From: Codonopsis lanceolata
Taxonomy: Eukaryota > Streptophyta > Magnoliopsida > Asterales > Campanulaceae
Reading direction: 5' to 3'
Assembly: GCA_013146195.2 (NCBI GenBank)
Contig: CM028384.1
Coordinates: 74,065,990 to 74,129,989 of the forward strand
Length of the DNA: 64,000 nucleotides
Shown here: piece by piece, positions 11,699 through 22,952 of the stretch
How positions within the stretch are numbered: position 1 is the first letter of the stretch
Layout: every line of letters begins with the position of its first letter
Position numbers and translations under genes: made by a program
The notes under the pieces: model-generated
The model's database searches: none
Seen by the model: only the letters and a program-made list of their open reading frames with translations
What the model was told of the DNA's origin: nothing

Positions 11699-11829
11699 CT
11701 CCCTCCGTTTCAAGCAAAAAGTTCATTAGTAATAAAATAAAACTTTAATATTTTAATTTTTTAAAATAGACTATTTAAGTAAAATATCGTAAAATAGAAT
11801 AATGAACTATTTACTTGAAACGAAGTAAG
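11699..11829. mobile_element. Short Stowaway-like MITE (CTCCCTCCGTTTCAAG)
   Basis: The left end CTCCCTCCGTTTCAAGCAAA and right end ACTTGAAACGAAGTAAG are imperfect inverted repeats flanked by TA. It is only 131 bp long. The core AAAAGTTCATTAGT / GAATAATGAACTATTT forms a near hairpin. Confidence 0.78.
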
Positions 11830-11934
11830 TAGCATATACTTGTATATACAATGCCCTATGATGCAACTTATGAGTTTTTTCCGACTATCATGAGTTATGA
11901 GCCTAGCCAAGTTCAAGATAGACCCGTAAGCTTA

Positions 11935-12753
11935 GAGCACCACCAACGCCTTCTTCTTAAGGTGAGATGGAAAGACTTCCAAATGGGAAGTTGTCAATTT
12001 GCGTTGGTGACCCTTCTTCATTTTCGGAGGAAGCTGACATGGAGGAGAGAGGCGAAACTTTCTTCCAAAATTGGAAGCCAGCAAGTTGGGAGGAAGAAGG
12101 CACGCCAGTAAGAAGGTACGTGTGTGGCGCTCACGCGAGGTCGAGTGAGAGCGAGTGAGAAATGCGAAATGGTGGGGCCCAGGTATGTTTTTGTGTCAGG
12201 GGCGCGGCAGGTTTGACTTTTTTGTTTTTTTTTTAATTAAATAAAGGCTGAACGGCTGCATTGGTTTTCAAAATCAATTTGGCTTTTATATTTTAAAAAC
12301 TATTTTGTAATTTTAATTTTAAGTTTTTTTGTTTTTATGTAATTTTTAAGTATTTATCTTTTATGTAACTTTATCATTATGTATTTTTTTTTTCAATTTT
12401 AACGTTTTATGTAATTTTCTATTTATGTTATTTTACGAGTCATGTATAATATGTATTTTATTGATAATTTATTAATTAAATTATAAATTATTTAAATTGT
12501 GAGTAATAGTATCATTTATAAATTAATTAATATCATTATTTATAATTTATGTAATTTATTTGTTTGAGAAATATAAAAATAAGATTGAAGTGTAAAGTTA
12601 ATGAGGTGGCAGTGGGACCTAACTAAGAAGATGAATAAAAAGATTAGCATTGGAAATATATATTCTTAAATGGAATAAGAAGAAAAAAATATGTATGTGG
12701 CAGTATGACCCAACTAAGAAGATGATATAGGAAGATGAGCATCGGAGATGCTC
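11935..12753 (+). mobile_element. Harbinger deletion derivative of the 5308-8011 family
   Basis: The ends GAGCACCACCAACGC and GCATCGGAGATGCTC are flanked by TTA on both sides (11932-11934 and 12754-12756). The right half from about 12300 (TTTTATGTAATTTTTAAGTATTTATC and following) matches the 3' part of the autonomous copy almost word for word, while the transposase is gone. The left ~300 bp differs from the autonomous copy, so it may have arisen by abortive gap repair or recombination. Confidence 0.88.
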
Positions 12754-12774
12754 TTATACATACAAAAGGGGCGT

Positions 12775-13025
12775 GAGGCGCCTATAGGGCGGAGTTCATT
12801 CATTCATGTTTGACTTAATTTGAAAAAATTAGTCCAAGCCAAATTTTATTAATGGGACCTCGAACTGAATCTGATCAGCTTCACTTGCTTAACAACCCAA
12901 ACAAAATCAAATCATAATTTTTAACTTTCACGTATTTTCTTCGTTTGCACTTACGGTATTATAATTTTTTTTTTGTACAACACGTAAGAACAACATCAAC
13001 AACTTCATCATCTAAATATAAATAA
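12775..13025. other. Intergenic stretch, no gene seen
   Basis: No supported gene, RNA or element boundary. Confidence 0.35.
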
Positions 13026-13028
13026 TAT

Positions 13029-13203
13029 TTCATCCGTTCTGGATAAATAGTTTATTATTCTATTTTAAGATATTTTATTTAAAGAGTTCATTTTCAAAAA
13101 TTAAGGCATGAAAGTATCATTTTATTACTAATAAACTACTAAAAGTTTCATTTTTATAAAAAGTTCGACTTTCAAACGAACTTTTTGTCAGGAACGGAGG
13201 GAG
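13029..13203. mobile_element. Stowaway-like MITE upstream of the HHP gene
   Basis: The degraded left end TTCATCCGTTCTGG pairs with a good right end CAGGAACGGAGGGAG followed by TA. Interior AAAGTTCATT / GAACTTTTTGT units resemble the 11699-11829 copy. It lies about 400 bp upstream of the HHP TATA box, so it may sit in the promoter region. Confidence 0.68.
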
Positions 13204-13603
13204 TAAATTCAAGACTTTTTTTAAGAGTCAACTAAGGATCACAATTTTTGAATGTGAAGAAACGACGTAGTGTAATTTTCAGAGATTGTTGTTCTCTTCA
13301 CTTCATCACAAGAGACGTACAAACTAACTACAAACAATGCATGCATTTTCTAACCTATTTAACATATTAGTATTCTATTGTTTCCACTCCTTTCATTATG
13401 GGTTTGCCAGCTTGCATGATGAAGCAAATTTATTGCTTACCTAACAAACTACAAGGTGCCTAACTGTAAACTAAGTCAAACATCCAGGGAGTCATTCTAA
13501 AATGTGAAATCAAAATACAAATAAAAATATAAAAACGAAATACTGGTAGTATGTTGTTGTTAGTTGCAGGAATAGAGCACTTAATAATCGGACAAAGACA
13601 CTC

Positions 13604-13613
13604 TTTATAAATA
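13604..13613 (+). promoter_or_regulatory. TATA box of the HHP gene
   Basis: TTTATAAATA lies 178 bp before the HHP start codon and about 30-40 bp before a CT-rich initiator-like tract (13645-13680), a usual arrangement for a plant core promoter. The transcription start is inferred near 13640. Confidence 0.65.
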
Positions 13614-13691
13614 GAAACCAGAAAGAGAAACACACTCTCACAAAACCCTCTCTCTCTCTCATCACTTTCTCTCTCTGCACACATCATTCAC

Positions 13692-13745
13692 ATGTGCCTT
13701 CTTCTCCATCGCACATTCTTCTCCATCGCACAATTTCTCTTGTAA
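13692..13745 (+). CDS. Upstream ORF in the HHP leader (17 residues)
   Basis: An ATG in the inferred 5' leader opens a 17-codon frame (MCLLLHRTFFSIAQFLL) that stops with TAA at 13743-13745, 35 bp before the main HHP start. The peptide is hydrophobic. A uORF in this place would usually lower translation of the main frame or make it conditional. Whether it is translated cannot be told from one sequence, and the leader extent is itself inferred from the TATA position. Confidence 0.4.
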   Translation: MCLLLHRTFFSIAQFLL

Positions 13746-13780
13746 AAACATAGTAGAAATAAAAACAAACAAACAAAAAG

Positions 13781-16085
13781 ATGAATGCCAGTGAAGGGTA
13801 TTCTGTTTTGAGGAGGATTGTAAAGGGAAAGATGAATCAGACCCAGTTGCATGAGGGCAAAATTGGAAAGAAGAACATCATCAGCATCAAGAAGAAGAAG
13901 CAGAGCAAAAACAAGGGATATCAAAGATATGCCCTTTTGAGTTATCAAGAATTGCCAGAGTATATGAAGGATAATGAGTATATATTGAATCATTATAGAG
14001 CTGAATGGCCTCTTAAACAAGCTCTTTTCAGCATTTTCCGTTGGCATAATGAGACCCTCAATGTTTGGACGTAAGTGTTAATTAAATCCCCCACTCTCTC
14101 TCTCTCTCCTCAACACTTTTTGGTGATCCCCTTTCATTTCTTTGATTTTCTAATTCCCCGCTTAGAACAGGGTTAACAAGAATCGAATCTGATTGGATAG
14201 CTACACAGCGAACCTCATGTTGATGGATATAGATTTGTACAGTTAGTTTATGAAGTCATTTCTTGATTTACTCTGTTTCTGTAATTTTATTTTATTCAAT
14301 TTTCATGGTTTGATTTCTTCATTTTTCTTGAATTTGTGAAATTCTTTTCTGAATTTAGTCAACTTGATGGAGATATATATGTACTGGAGCCTGGAGGAGT
14401 ATTAGTTTACCCTGTGTGTGTGTGTGTGTTTGTATGTGTGTGTTTTCATTCTAACCAACGAATGTGCTCTAATATATACTGTGTTGTTACAGTTGATACA
14501 ATTAAGTCTTAAAATTTGTTTTTCATGTGCAGGCATTTAATTGGATTTATTCTATTCTTGGGACTGACAATTATCAACTTGATGCATGTACCTCTAGTGG
14601 CAGATTTCTTCAATATATTATCCTGGTATGCCAAATTTCATTTCATATATATATATATATATATGAGACTGGTTTACACATTGCTTTAATTTTTGGGAAA
14701 ATAAAAACAGAAAACAGTTCTGAAAATGCTAAACCAACACAAGTATGGAGTATATGAACATCTTAAAAAGGTTTTACTGAAAAAAAAGAAAAGGTGTTTC
14801 AACATGAACGATGAATCATGGATCCTATAAGAAAGTATCTCAAATGTAGTTATTCTTAGTTTCTAAAGTTGGGGTTCATATACTAAGATGTTTCAGTACT
14901 AGATTAGCGATTAATCAGAAAGTCCTAAGCTGTCGAGAACAGCTAGCCTTGTGATTGTGACCAAGAGTCTACCAGCAATAAGGGTTTCAGACCTAAAGAG
15001 TTTATGATAGATTGTCTTCGAAAAGGTCAAATCTTTGATGATGGTTTCATACAGATTGGTTCTCTAAGGAGATTTTAGCGTATTGTCAATAAATAAAATT
15101 TCTTTGAGAAACTATAACCCAAAATTATTGAAAAATGCTAAAACAGACTTGGTTCTCATACTTCTAATATCATCCAAGTTTTTTGAAAAATGAATCTCAT
15201 TGATTATTGCAGGTCTTTTCCATTAAGTGCAGATAAAGATGTCTCTAATAGTTCTGCTTTGGTGAGTGGTTCTTACATCTATCTTCTGCAATACATTTCG
15301 TTGATTAGGGTTGTGAATTTTGTGAACAAGAATGGATAACTTGATTTTTCTCAACTTGAAATTCTCTTGTTTTGCAACTGAAAGTGTTACAATACAACAA
15401 TTTACTGCAGGGCATACCAAGTTTCTTCGACTTTAAGCACACAACACCAGTAAAAGTGAACACGCTACTAGAATTGCCGGTGGCCCGGTGGCCATTCTTT
15501 GTATTCTTAGCCGGCTCAATGTTCTGCCTCCTCTCAAGCAGCATTTGTCACCTCTTCTCATGCCATTCCCACCACTTAAACCTCCAATTACTCCGAATGG
15601 ACTATGCAGGAATCACAATCATGATCATCACCTCGTTTTTCCCTCCAATCTACTACATCTTCCAATGCGATCCGCAGTGGCAACTTATTTACCTCGGAGG
15701 AATCACCATCATGGGTATTTTCACTGTCGTAACGTTGCTCTCGCCGCAACTTTCAACTGGAAAATTTCGCTCTTATCGTGCGTTCCTCTTCGTGGCAATG
15801 GGGCTTTTCGGGTTAATACCCGCCATTCATGCAGTCATTGTTAATTGGAGCGAGCCTCAACGAAATGTAACCCTAGCTTATGAATCGGGGATGGCACTTT
15901 CGTATTTGATTGGGACCATGTTCTATGTTTGTAGGATTCCAGAGAGGTGGAAGCCTGGTTGGTTTGATTTAGCAGGCCACAGCCACCAAATTTTTCATGT
16001 TCTTGTGATCATGGGTGCATTGGCACATTATGGTGCAGCCCATGTGTTCCTGGAGTTTCGCAGCCGGGTCGGGTGTGAACAATGA
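13781..16085 (+). CDS. HHP: Heptahelical transmembrane protein (PAQR / adiponectin-receptor-like), HHP1/2/3-like
   Basis: Complete gene with four coding exons: 13781-14070, 14533-14625, 15213-15261 and 15411-16085, all with GT-AG introns and matching phases. They give a 368-residue protein, normal for plant HHPs. Residues 1-60 are a basic cytosolic N-terminus, followed by the family block ELPEYMKDNEYILNHYR and the helix entry NETLNVWTHLIGF. Seven hydrophobic helices follow. The PAQR signature is present: SSSICHLFSCHS with His191, MDYAGI with Asp208, and GHSHQIFH near the C-terminus with His336 and His340, the usual metal ligands. Plant HHPs are membrane proteins of the PAQR family whose members respond to hormones and sugar. 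The role of this one is inferred by family. The loop between helices 1 and 2 (residues about 128-170, partly coded by the 49-bp exon 3) looks lineage-specific. Which Arabidopsis paralogue is the closest cannot be decided here. Confidence 0.95.
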
Positions 16086-16243
16086 ATTGTTTGGATTCCA
16101 ACTCTATAGTGTCAGATTTATGTAAGATTGGCAGATTGCCCCAAAATAGTGAAAAATTTATGGAGTGTCATGTTTTCGATTGTTGTTAAATCTGAGATGT
16201 AAAACACAACATAGTAAGAAGATGCCCAAACAAATTGTTATCC

Positions 16244-16249
16244 AATAAA
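16244..16249 (+). terminator. Polyadenylation signal of the HHP gene
   Basis: AATAAA lies 159 bp downstream of the HHP stop codon in a T-rich 3' region. It is the best match to the canonical signal before the next element begins. Confidence 0.6.
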
Positions 16250-16372
16250 TGAAAGGTGTAACTTTCTCCAATCTTCTTTTTGGTTAGTTGGGAAGTGTAT
16301 TAATCAAGTTCTAGTTTAGTTGTTTAATGTTCAATCTTTCTCCAACGATGGATTTTTTTGTTAAGTTTCTAA

Positions 16373-17376
16373 AACCATCTCCTACAATTTGGTGTAAAAA
16401 TTGCACCAAATCTTTAAATTGGTGCAATTTTTGCATCAAATTTCTTCCATTATCTCTAACAATTATACTTCAAAGTTTACTCTAAAAGGAATATTTCAAG
16501 TATATTTTCGTTATTCTATTTAAAATATACATTTAATTTTTATTAATGTATTTTAGTAAAAACAAATGTATTATTTATTGAATTAATATTATATTAAATT
16601 AAATACTATGCATTAAAAATAATAATTTAATGCAAGAATTTAATTGAGACTAAAATACAAACATATTAAAATTAATAATTAAATGCAAAACATTAATAAA
16701 GACTAAAATACAAACATTGAAATAATTGAAATAAACAACTAAATAGGCATATGAAAATACAACTAAAATCAAACATTTAATCATCTGAATTCGTAAATTC
16801 ATCCAATAAATGATCATTTAACGCATTCCGAAGTGCAATATGAGTGTTTTTCTCCTTTATTTTTTATACCGCTCGACAAATCGGGTAAATCGAGTTGTTT
16901 CATCTACCATTTCTACATCCGAGACAGACGCTTCCATTATATCTTGAATTGGGTCATCCATAATTTGTATTAGTATTAATATTATTAAAATATATGTTGT
17001 GTGAGATTAATTTAATGTAATGTAATTTTCGTTTTTTATTAATGTCTAATATTTATAAGCTTTATAACAAATCATTTTAATATGATATATAACTAATAAT
17101 ATAAATAAAAATAATTGAATTAAAATTTTGTATTATTTAAACCAAAACATCAAAATATATTTAAACAAAACTAACAATAAAAATAAAAATAAAATACGAA
17201 ATAATTAATAAAAAAAGAGAGTGAAAATAAAGATGTGAATAGTGGTGCTTTGAGTTTGAAGTATCATTTTCCTAGCTTCAAAATGAAGCAAAAATTGAAG
17301 TTGTTTTGTTGTTGGAGGAGCAAAAAAGAGCTTCACACTTCAAAATGAAGATTTGAAGCAACCTTTGGAGATGGCC
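16373..17376 (-). mobile_element. Harbinger-like element, second family, with transposase tail remnant
   Basis: The left end AACCATCTCCTAC and right end GGAGATGGCC are imperfect inverted repeats, each flanked by TAA (16370-16372 and 17377-17379). About 1.0 kb. On the - strand, around 16963-16765, translation gives IMDDPIQDIMEAS and FTRFVERYKK, then, after a stop and frame change, a piece like the C-terminus of Harbinger transposases (IALRNALNDHL). Subterminal repeats of TTGGTGCAATTTTTGCA type occur at the left. This is a deleted, non-autonomous copy just downstream of the HHP polyA signal. Confidence 0.68.
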
Positions 17377-17379
17377 TAA

Positions 17380-18458
17380 CCCAAGTTAACTTCTTGTTTG
17401 GCTGGACAAGTTGATGCAAAAAACTTGAAACTTTATTTTTGTAAATCAATATTCAATGTTGAGCAAGTCTCCTATAAATCGATTTTACGGATCTTAATTT
17501 GTAAGACGGAATTTCACTTTTTTACATCTCAACTCATTAACACGTGATAAATCGGATAAGAAAGATCGTCTTATTTACGTAATTTTTTGTCTTCAAAATG
17601 TTTTATTATTTATCAAAATCAACGTAAGTTTCTTTATCTCATTGCCTAGCCTTGCGGGGTTTGTAAACGTTCTCCCATATTAATATTAAATTATTAATAT
17701 TGTATTTGATCATATATGTATCAAAAAAGATCATAAGTTTTAGGTCCATAGTGGGGTGCCAATAAGAAATGTATGTTATTTAAATATATCTTTTATGCAC
17801 AACGTGAGCAGCAGCAGCCCCATTTTTTAGTGGGTATTTCAAGCCTTAATAAAATTGGGTCTTTTGTTTCATGAATTTAATTATTGCACATATAATTCTT
17901 TCCTAGGGAAAAAAATGGGACACATTGATATTTTATGGTTTTTGAAACCATATATTGTTTCTTCTACAATTATTATATACAACTAGTTTTTTATCCGTAC
18001 GTTCAACACACAGATATATATCTTTTGTAATTAAATTATATTCAAGCAAAATGAAAACAAATTAAAAACAAAATTAAAGGTTATATGCAGATGATTCTCA
18101 ACTGCTAAAATTAAGTGGATTTAGGATGAATTTTACCATTTCTATTATATGCATTATCTGAGTTTCAAAGTTAAATATTTGGATGTTTGATGTAACTTAT
18201 AATATAAGTATAGTAAAAAATAAGAGGTTTGAGTTCTATATGATCAAATACATGTGTTGTATTGATTACATCTTTTCATATTCCAGTTAATTGCACATTC
18301 CAAGACAAGGACAACTTTTCATATTTAAAAAGAGAGAGCATATTTTCAATGATGGTACAACTATTTATTATATAAAGATACTTTCCACATTTGGCAAGAG
18401 GATTTAAGCGGGAAATTGCTATATTAGGTTGTGTCAAAATCACATCTGTTATTATATA
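17380..18458. other. AT-rich intergenic DNA, no gene seen
   Basis: Holds a degenerate copy of the TAAGACGG repeat (about 17463-17580) and, at 17983-17986, a CTAG followed by a weak inverted repeat that resembles a Helitron 3' end on the - strand. No gene supported. Confidence 0.35.
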
Positions 18459-18689
18459 TCTATATTATAGAACAGGTTGGAGGATACGTGTGTCATTGAC
18501 TAGCATTAACTATTGGCCCATATTGGTCCAAATTTATCCTTTTACCAAGATCTAACGGTTGTCATATGTTTGAGAATCCAAGTGTGCGAACACAGTTACT
18601 CACCTCTTCTAACGTATTCCGATTTTTTTCCTCCTGCACGTGATTTCCTCTATTCTTCCTTCTTCGTTACTGAAAGATCAATAGTAGCT

Positions 18690-19159
18690 AGGATTCAAAG
18701 AATATGTCGATGCAGCTTGTGATGCATCTGCATCCGAAGGTGCATCGACCAGAAAATAAAAAACGTAAATAGCGGAAGTCTTAAGTTTATTAAAGCAGTA
18801 ATAAAACAAAGATTTATCAAACAATCTACAAAATATGCTTGTAGATACAACATCATGGCCAAAAATGATTTCATTAAAATAATTATAAGTTTCGTAAACA
18901 CAAATATGAAATCACCAAAATATCAAACCTCTCACAAGACAATAAGTCTGGAGAGGAAAACCCACAAAAATATAGTACAGAAAACGTGAGATTAAAAAAC
19001 AAGCTTATAGGGAACTAGGAAAGCAAATAGCAAGAACAGCGATGTAGCTTGTGATGAAGTTCCATCCAGATTTTCAGCAAAGCAGCAAAGGCTCTCAAGA
19101 TGTATCTGAGTATTCTATGTGTATGTTTTGCCTCTCTAAAGCCGTGAGTTTTCTCCACG

Positions 19160-19243
<84 letters not shown>

Positions 19244-19440
19244 CAGAAGACCTACAATCAAATAAGGAAACACAAGACTCCAAGGAAATAAAGGATTAGG
19301 AAACAAAAATAGTTAGTTTCCATAATTAATTAAACCACCTCTTTTACACAGATTTTGTTACCAAATATATGAACTCTTTCGAGAGATTTTATGAAATGAT
19401 TGAATATGATAATTACTTACCAAAACTTTTGGACCAAGAA
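18690..19440. other. Unassigned insertion-like stretch near the Helitron 5' end
   Basis: Two similar phrases, GATGCAGCTTGTGATGCATC near 18710 and GATGTAGCTTGTGATGAAGT near 19040, bracket a sequence unlike the rest of the Helitron and recall a nested retroelement fragment. No ends could be paired with confidence. Confidence 0.3.
19162..19243. repeat. (AT)40 microsatellite
   Basis: An uninterrupted run of about forty AT units. The open frames of alternating Tyr-Ile through it are artefacts of the repeat. Confidence 0.97.
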
Positions 19441-20252
19441 AGGTTAAAAAGATGACCAAAATAGGGCACACCTATTTTACTGTTACAGTTACCCATTTGG
19501 AATGGGTTTTCTCTCTTTTACCGTATTCTGACTTTTTTTCCTTATATCCATCTTTCTTCTTTGTTACCCATTTGGAATGGGTTTTTTCCTTCCCTTTTAT
19601 TCTCAAAGCCCTTTTCGATTCCCTTCCCTTTTCTCTTTCTTCCCCTCTCTCTCCAATCTTCTAATTCTCTATATCCTAACTCTTTGAAAGGTTTCGAAGC
19701 TCGATGTTCGGAAACTGTAAGTATCTCTATCGTCAGTTTGAGAAATTTATGGGTTTTAACTCATTAGTTGTTTGGTTTGACAATTTATATGTGTATGTTC
19801 AAGGTTTTTCCCCCTTTCCCCTTTTGTTCAACTTTGTCGGAATTTGAAGCTCGCCGTCCAGAAACTATAAGTATTTGTATCTTCGTCTATTATGCAAGTT
19901 ATTGTTTCACCATGTTTCTTATTGTCTCACCATGTTTCTTATTGTCTCAAAAGACCTTTTTGTGTCTTCCTCCACAGAAAACGTCATGTTTTCAATCACT
20001 ATGCTTTTTCTCCCCCATTATTCGTCACTTTCGTCTCCGCATTCCCATGTTCTTCGTCTCTCCAATCGAAATCGAAATTTCGCATTGCAAGGTATGCTAT
20101 TTTTAAACCTTCTTTTATCTTTCTTTTTATGATTTGAGTGTGTTCATTTGAAGATTTGTATATAGATTCTACACCGTTTGAAGGTCACTGTTATCATATG
20201 ACTTTTTTCAAACATTACGATTACATCTTCATTGTGAAGGGTTAATAGGGTA

Positions 20253-20564
20253 CAAGAATATTAAAAGGTTTGGTACATTAGATCATGTATGCTTCTAAGC
20301 TTGATTAATTTATAATTAATAAAATAGAGAGAAAAACTAATTATTAAAGGTCAAGACAAGAATATTAAAAGGCTTGGTACATTAAATCATGCGAGTTTCT
20401 AAGCTTGATTAATTTATAATTGATAAAACAAAGAGAAAAACTTATTATTAAAGGTCAAGACAAGAATATTAAAAGGTATAGTACATTAAATCATGTGTGC
20501 TTCTAAGCTTGATTAATTTATTTATAATTTATAAAACAAAGAGAAAAACTTATGATTGAAGGTT
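20253..20564. repeat. 104-bp tandem repeat, three copies, inside the Helitron
   Basis: CAAGAATATTAAAAGG begins units at 20253, 20357 and 20461, an exact 104-bp period. Each unit also contains TTCTAAGCTTGATTAATTT and a GAGAAAAACT motif. A further dispersed copy lies near 22511-22620 with the same downstream text, so the unit was duplicated both locally and across about 2 kb. Confidence 0.88.
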
Positions 20565-21216
20565 AAGATTATAATTTTTTTATCTGTTTGAGTCAGCTTG
20601 CAAATGAGTTGGTATTCCTTATGTACGTGGTTGTACTTTTTAAAGCTTTTTTTTATCTTTCATTACAGTCCATTCGTTTTTTTGAGTCCGCTTGCAATCT
20701 GTTTAAATCCACAGTGGGGAGGAAGAAGTAGAAAATCAAAAAGTTATTCCATCCATTTATGAGTGATGGCGAGATGTCCAAGAATGAAAGGCCAAGCACC
20801 ACAAAGGCACAAACCACATCAATTCAAAATGATAAACCGCAATCAAGCAGACAATCAAACAAGAAAACCCAAAATCGTGTAGCATGATTTCAAATTATAA
20901 AAAGTATTGTGTAATAGACCTACATGCGCAAAGATCAAAATGAAGATAATGAAGAAACAACAACAAAATCAAAGGATACAGAGCCAAAGACATATAATGA
21001 AGTTGAAATACTTGGTTTGAACATGATTGGTACTAAAACGTCAGTAGGGAAACTTTTGAAAATACTATTCTATACTTTTAACTTACAACAATTACTTTTA
21101 TCAACTCTTCATGTATCAAGTTTAGAGCCATACATCCCTACACAGTTAAGCTCGGGTAAAAGGAGGGTTGGATTAGGTAGCGTGATAGCCAACATAAAAC
21201 TACTACATCAGATGCC

Positions 21217-21806
21217 AGGAAGTCACCCGTATATGGCCCGTTGTACATGCCTTGGGGTGTTGCAGATGAGTAAGAGGCACCACATTTACGCTTAAGTATA
21301 CTGATATTCTGGAAGGGTGTTCGCTATATTGGCCTCGAAGTGTACCAAACAAGCTAGAGGCACCACGTAGCCGTCTAGGTGTGGTAAAAAATCAACAAGG
21401 GTGGGATGAGAAACTAATGGACGTTACGAGAAAAACAACTTGGAACATTAGAACCATGATTGGGAAATGGATGGAGTTATTTTATACTATGATTAGAAGA
21501 AATATTAATATAGGAAGTCACCCGTATGTGGCCCGTTGTACCTGCCTTGTGGTGTTACAAATAAGCAAAATGCGTCACATTCACGCCCTAGTATACTGAT
21601 ATTCTGGAGGGGTGTTCGTTATACTGGCCTCGAAGTGTACCAAACAAGCTACAGGCACCACGTACCCGTCTAGGTGTGGTAAAAAATCAACAAGGGTTGG
21701 GTGAGAAACTAATGGGCGTTACTAGAAAAACAACTTGGAACATTAGAACCATGACTGAGAAAGGGATGTAGTTATTTTATACTATGATTAGAAGAAGTAT
21801 TAATAT
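21217..21806. repeat. 295-bp tandem duplication inside the Helitron
   Basis: AGGAAGTCACCCGTAT occurs at 21217 and 21512 and the two 295-bp units stay aligned over their full length with few differences (e.g. GTGTACCAAACAAGCTA in both). Reading frames through it are closed by stops in all copies, so it does not look coding. Confidence 0.85.
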
Positions 21807-22952
21807 AGCATGTCTACAAGTAACAAAATGGGTAGGGGGAAAAACACAAGTTTTAAGTTCTAACTTACTGGAAGAGGTAGACATAGATATGCGGTTCGCA
21901 TAGTTGTCAATAATGAAAACCTAGAAGAAGATGTTGTGTTGATAACCAAAAAAGAAAAAAAGATTAATACTTCTAAAATAGGTAATATGAAACAAATAAT
22001 TAACTTAATTAGTGCTTATGCACTGAAAGTATAATTAGACCAAAAGGCTAAAGATCAATTTTGGCAAGATTTAGATGAAGTAGTGCAAGGGTTACCCAAG
22101 AGCGAGAAACCATTTATATGGGGATTTAAATGGCCATGTGAATTGTTGGGTGTGAGGGCATGCATGGAATAATGACAAAATAGCTATATTAGATTTTTGA
22201 AAATAGCTTAAGCAGTTAAGCAATATAACCTTATTTTGGTTTAGATTTAGTAGGCCTCTGGAATACAATGCTTAAGCAGTTAAGCTAATTTTTGAAAATA
22301 GCTTGGATTTTAAAACAGAGAGAAAAACTTATGATTAAAGGTCAAGATTATAAAAAAAAAAAATTTGTTGGAGTCAGTTGCAAATGAGTTGGTGTTCCTT
22401 ATGTATGCGGTTGTAATTTTTAAAGCTTCTTTTATCTTTCATTCCATCACAATAAAAACTTTTTTTCAAACATTAAGATTACAACTTCACTGTGAAGGGT
22501 TAATAGGGTCCAAGAATATTAAAAGGCCTGTTACATTAAAGGTCATGCGTGCTTCTAAGCTTGATTAATTTCTAACTAATAAAATAGAGAGAAAAACTTA
22601 TGATTAAAGGTCAAGATTATAATTTTTTTTATTTGTTTGAGTCAGTTTGCAAGTGAGTTGGTATTCCTTTTCCATGTGGTTGTAATTTTTAAAGCTTCTT
22701 TTATCTTTCATTTCATCTTAGTAAAAACATTTTCACTGCTCCTTCGAAACTTACCAATTCATTAAAGTCCATTTATTTTTTTATCTGTTTGAGTTCGCTT
22801 GCAAATGAGTTGGTATTCTTTATGTATGTGGTTGTAATTTTTAAAGCTTCTTTTATCTTTTTTTGGTTTAGATTTAGTATACCTCTGGAATACAGTACTT
22901 AAGCAGTAAAGCTAATTTTTGAAAATAGCTTGGATTTTCATAGTAAAAACAT

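Noticed and set aside
15488..15844. 118-codon + frame overlapping the HHP last exon
   Set aside because: It is an out-of-frame reading of the conserved HHP coding exon and shows no domain of its own.
17983..18025. Second minus-strand Helitron 3' end at CTAG
   Set aside because: The hairpin is too imperfect (CCGTACG with poor partner) to support a terminus.
19051..19299. Frames with long alternating Tyr-Ile runs
   Set aside because: They are translations of an (AT)40 microsatellite.
20236..22930. CRISPR-like or regulatory repeat array
   Set aside because: The repeats are long tandem and dispersed units of a plant transposon, not short repeats with unique spacers.
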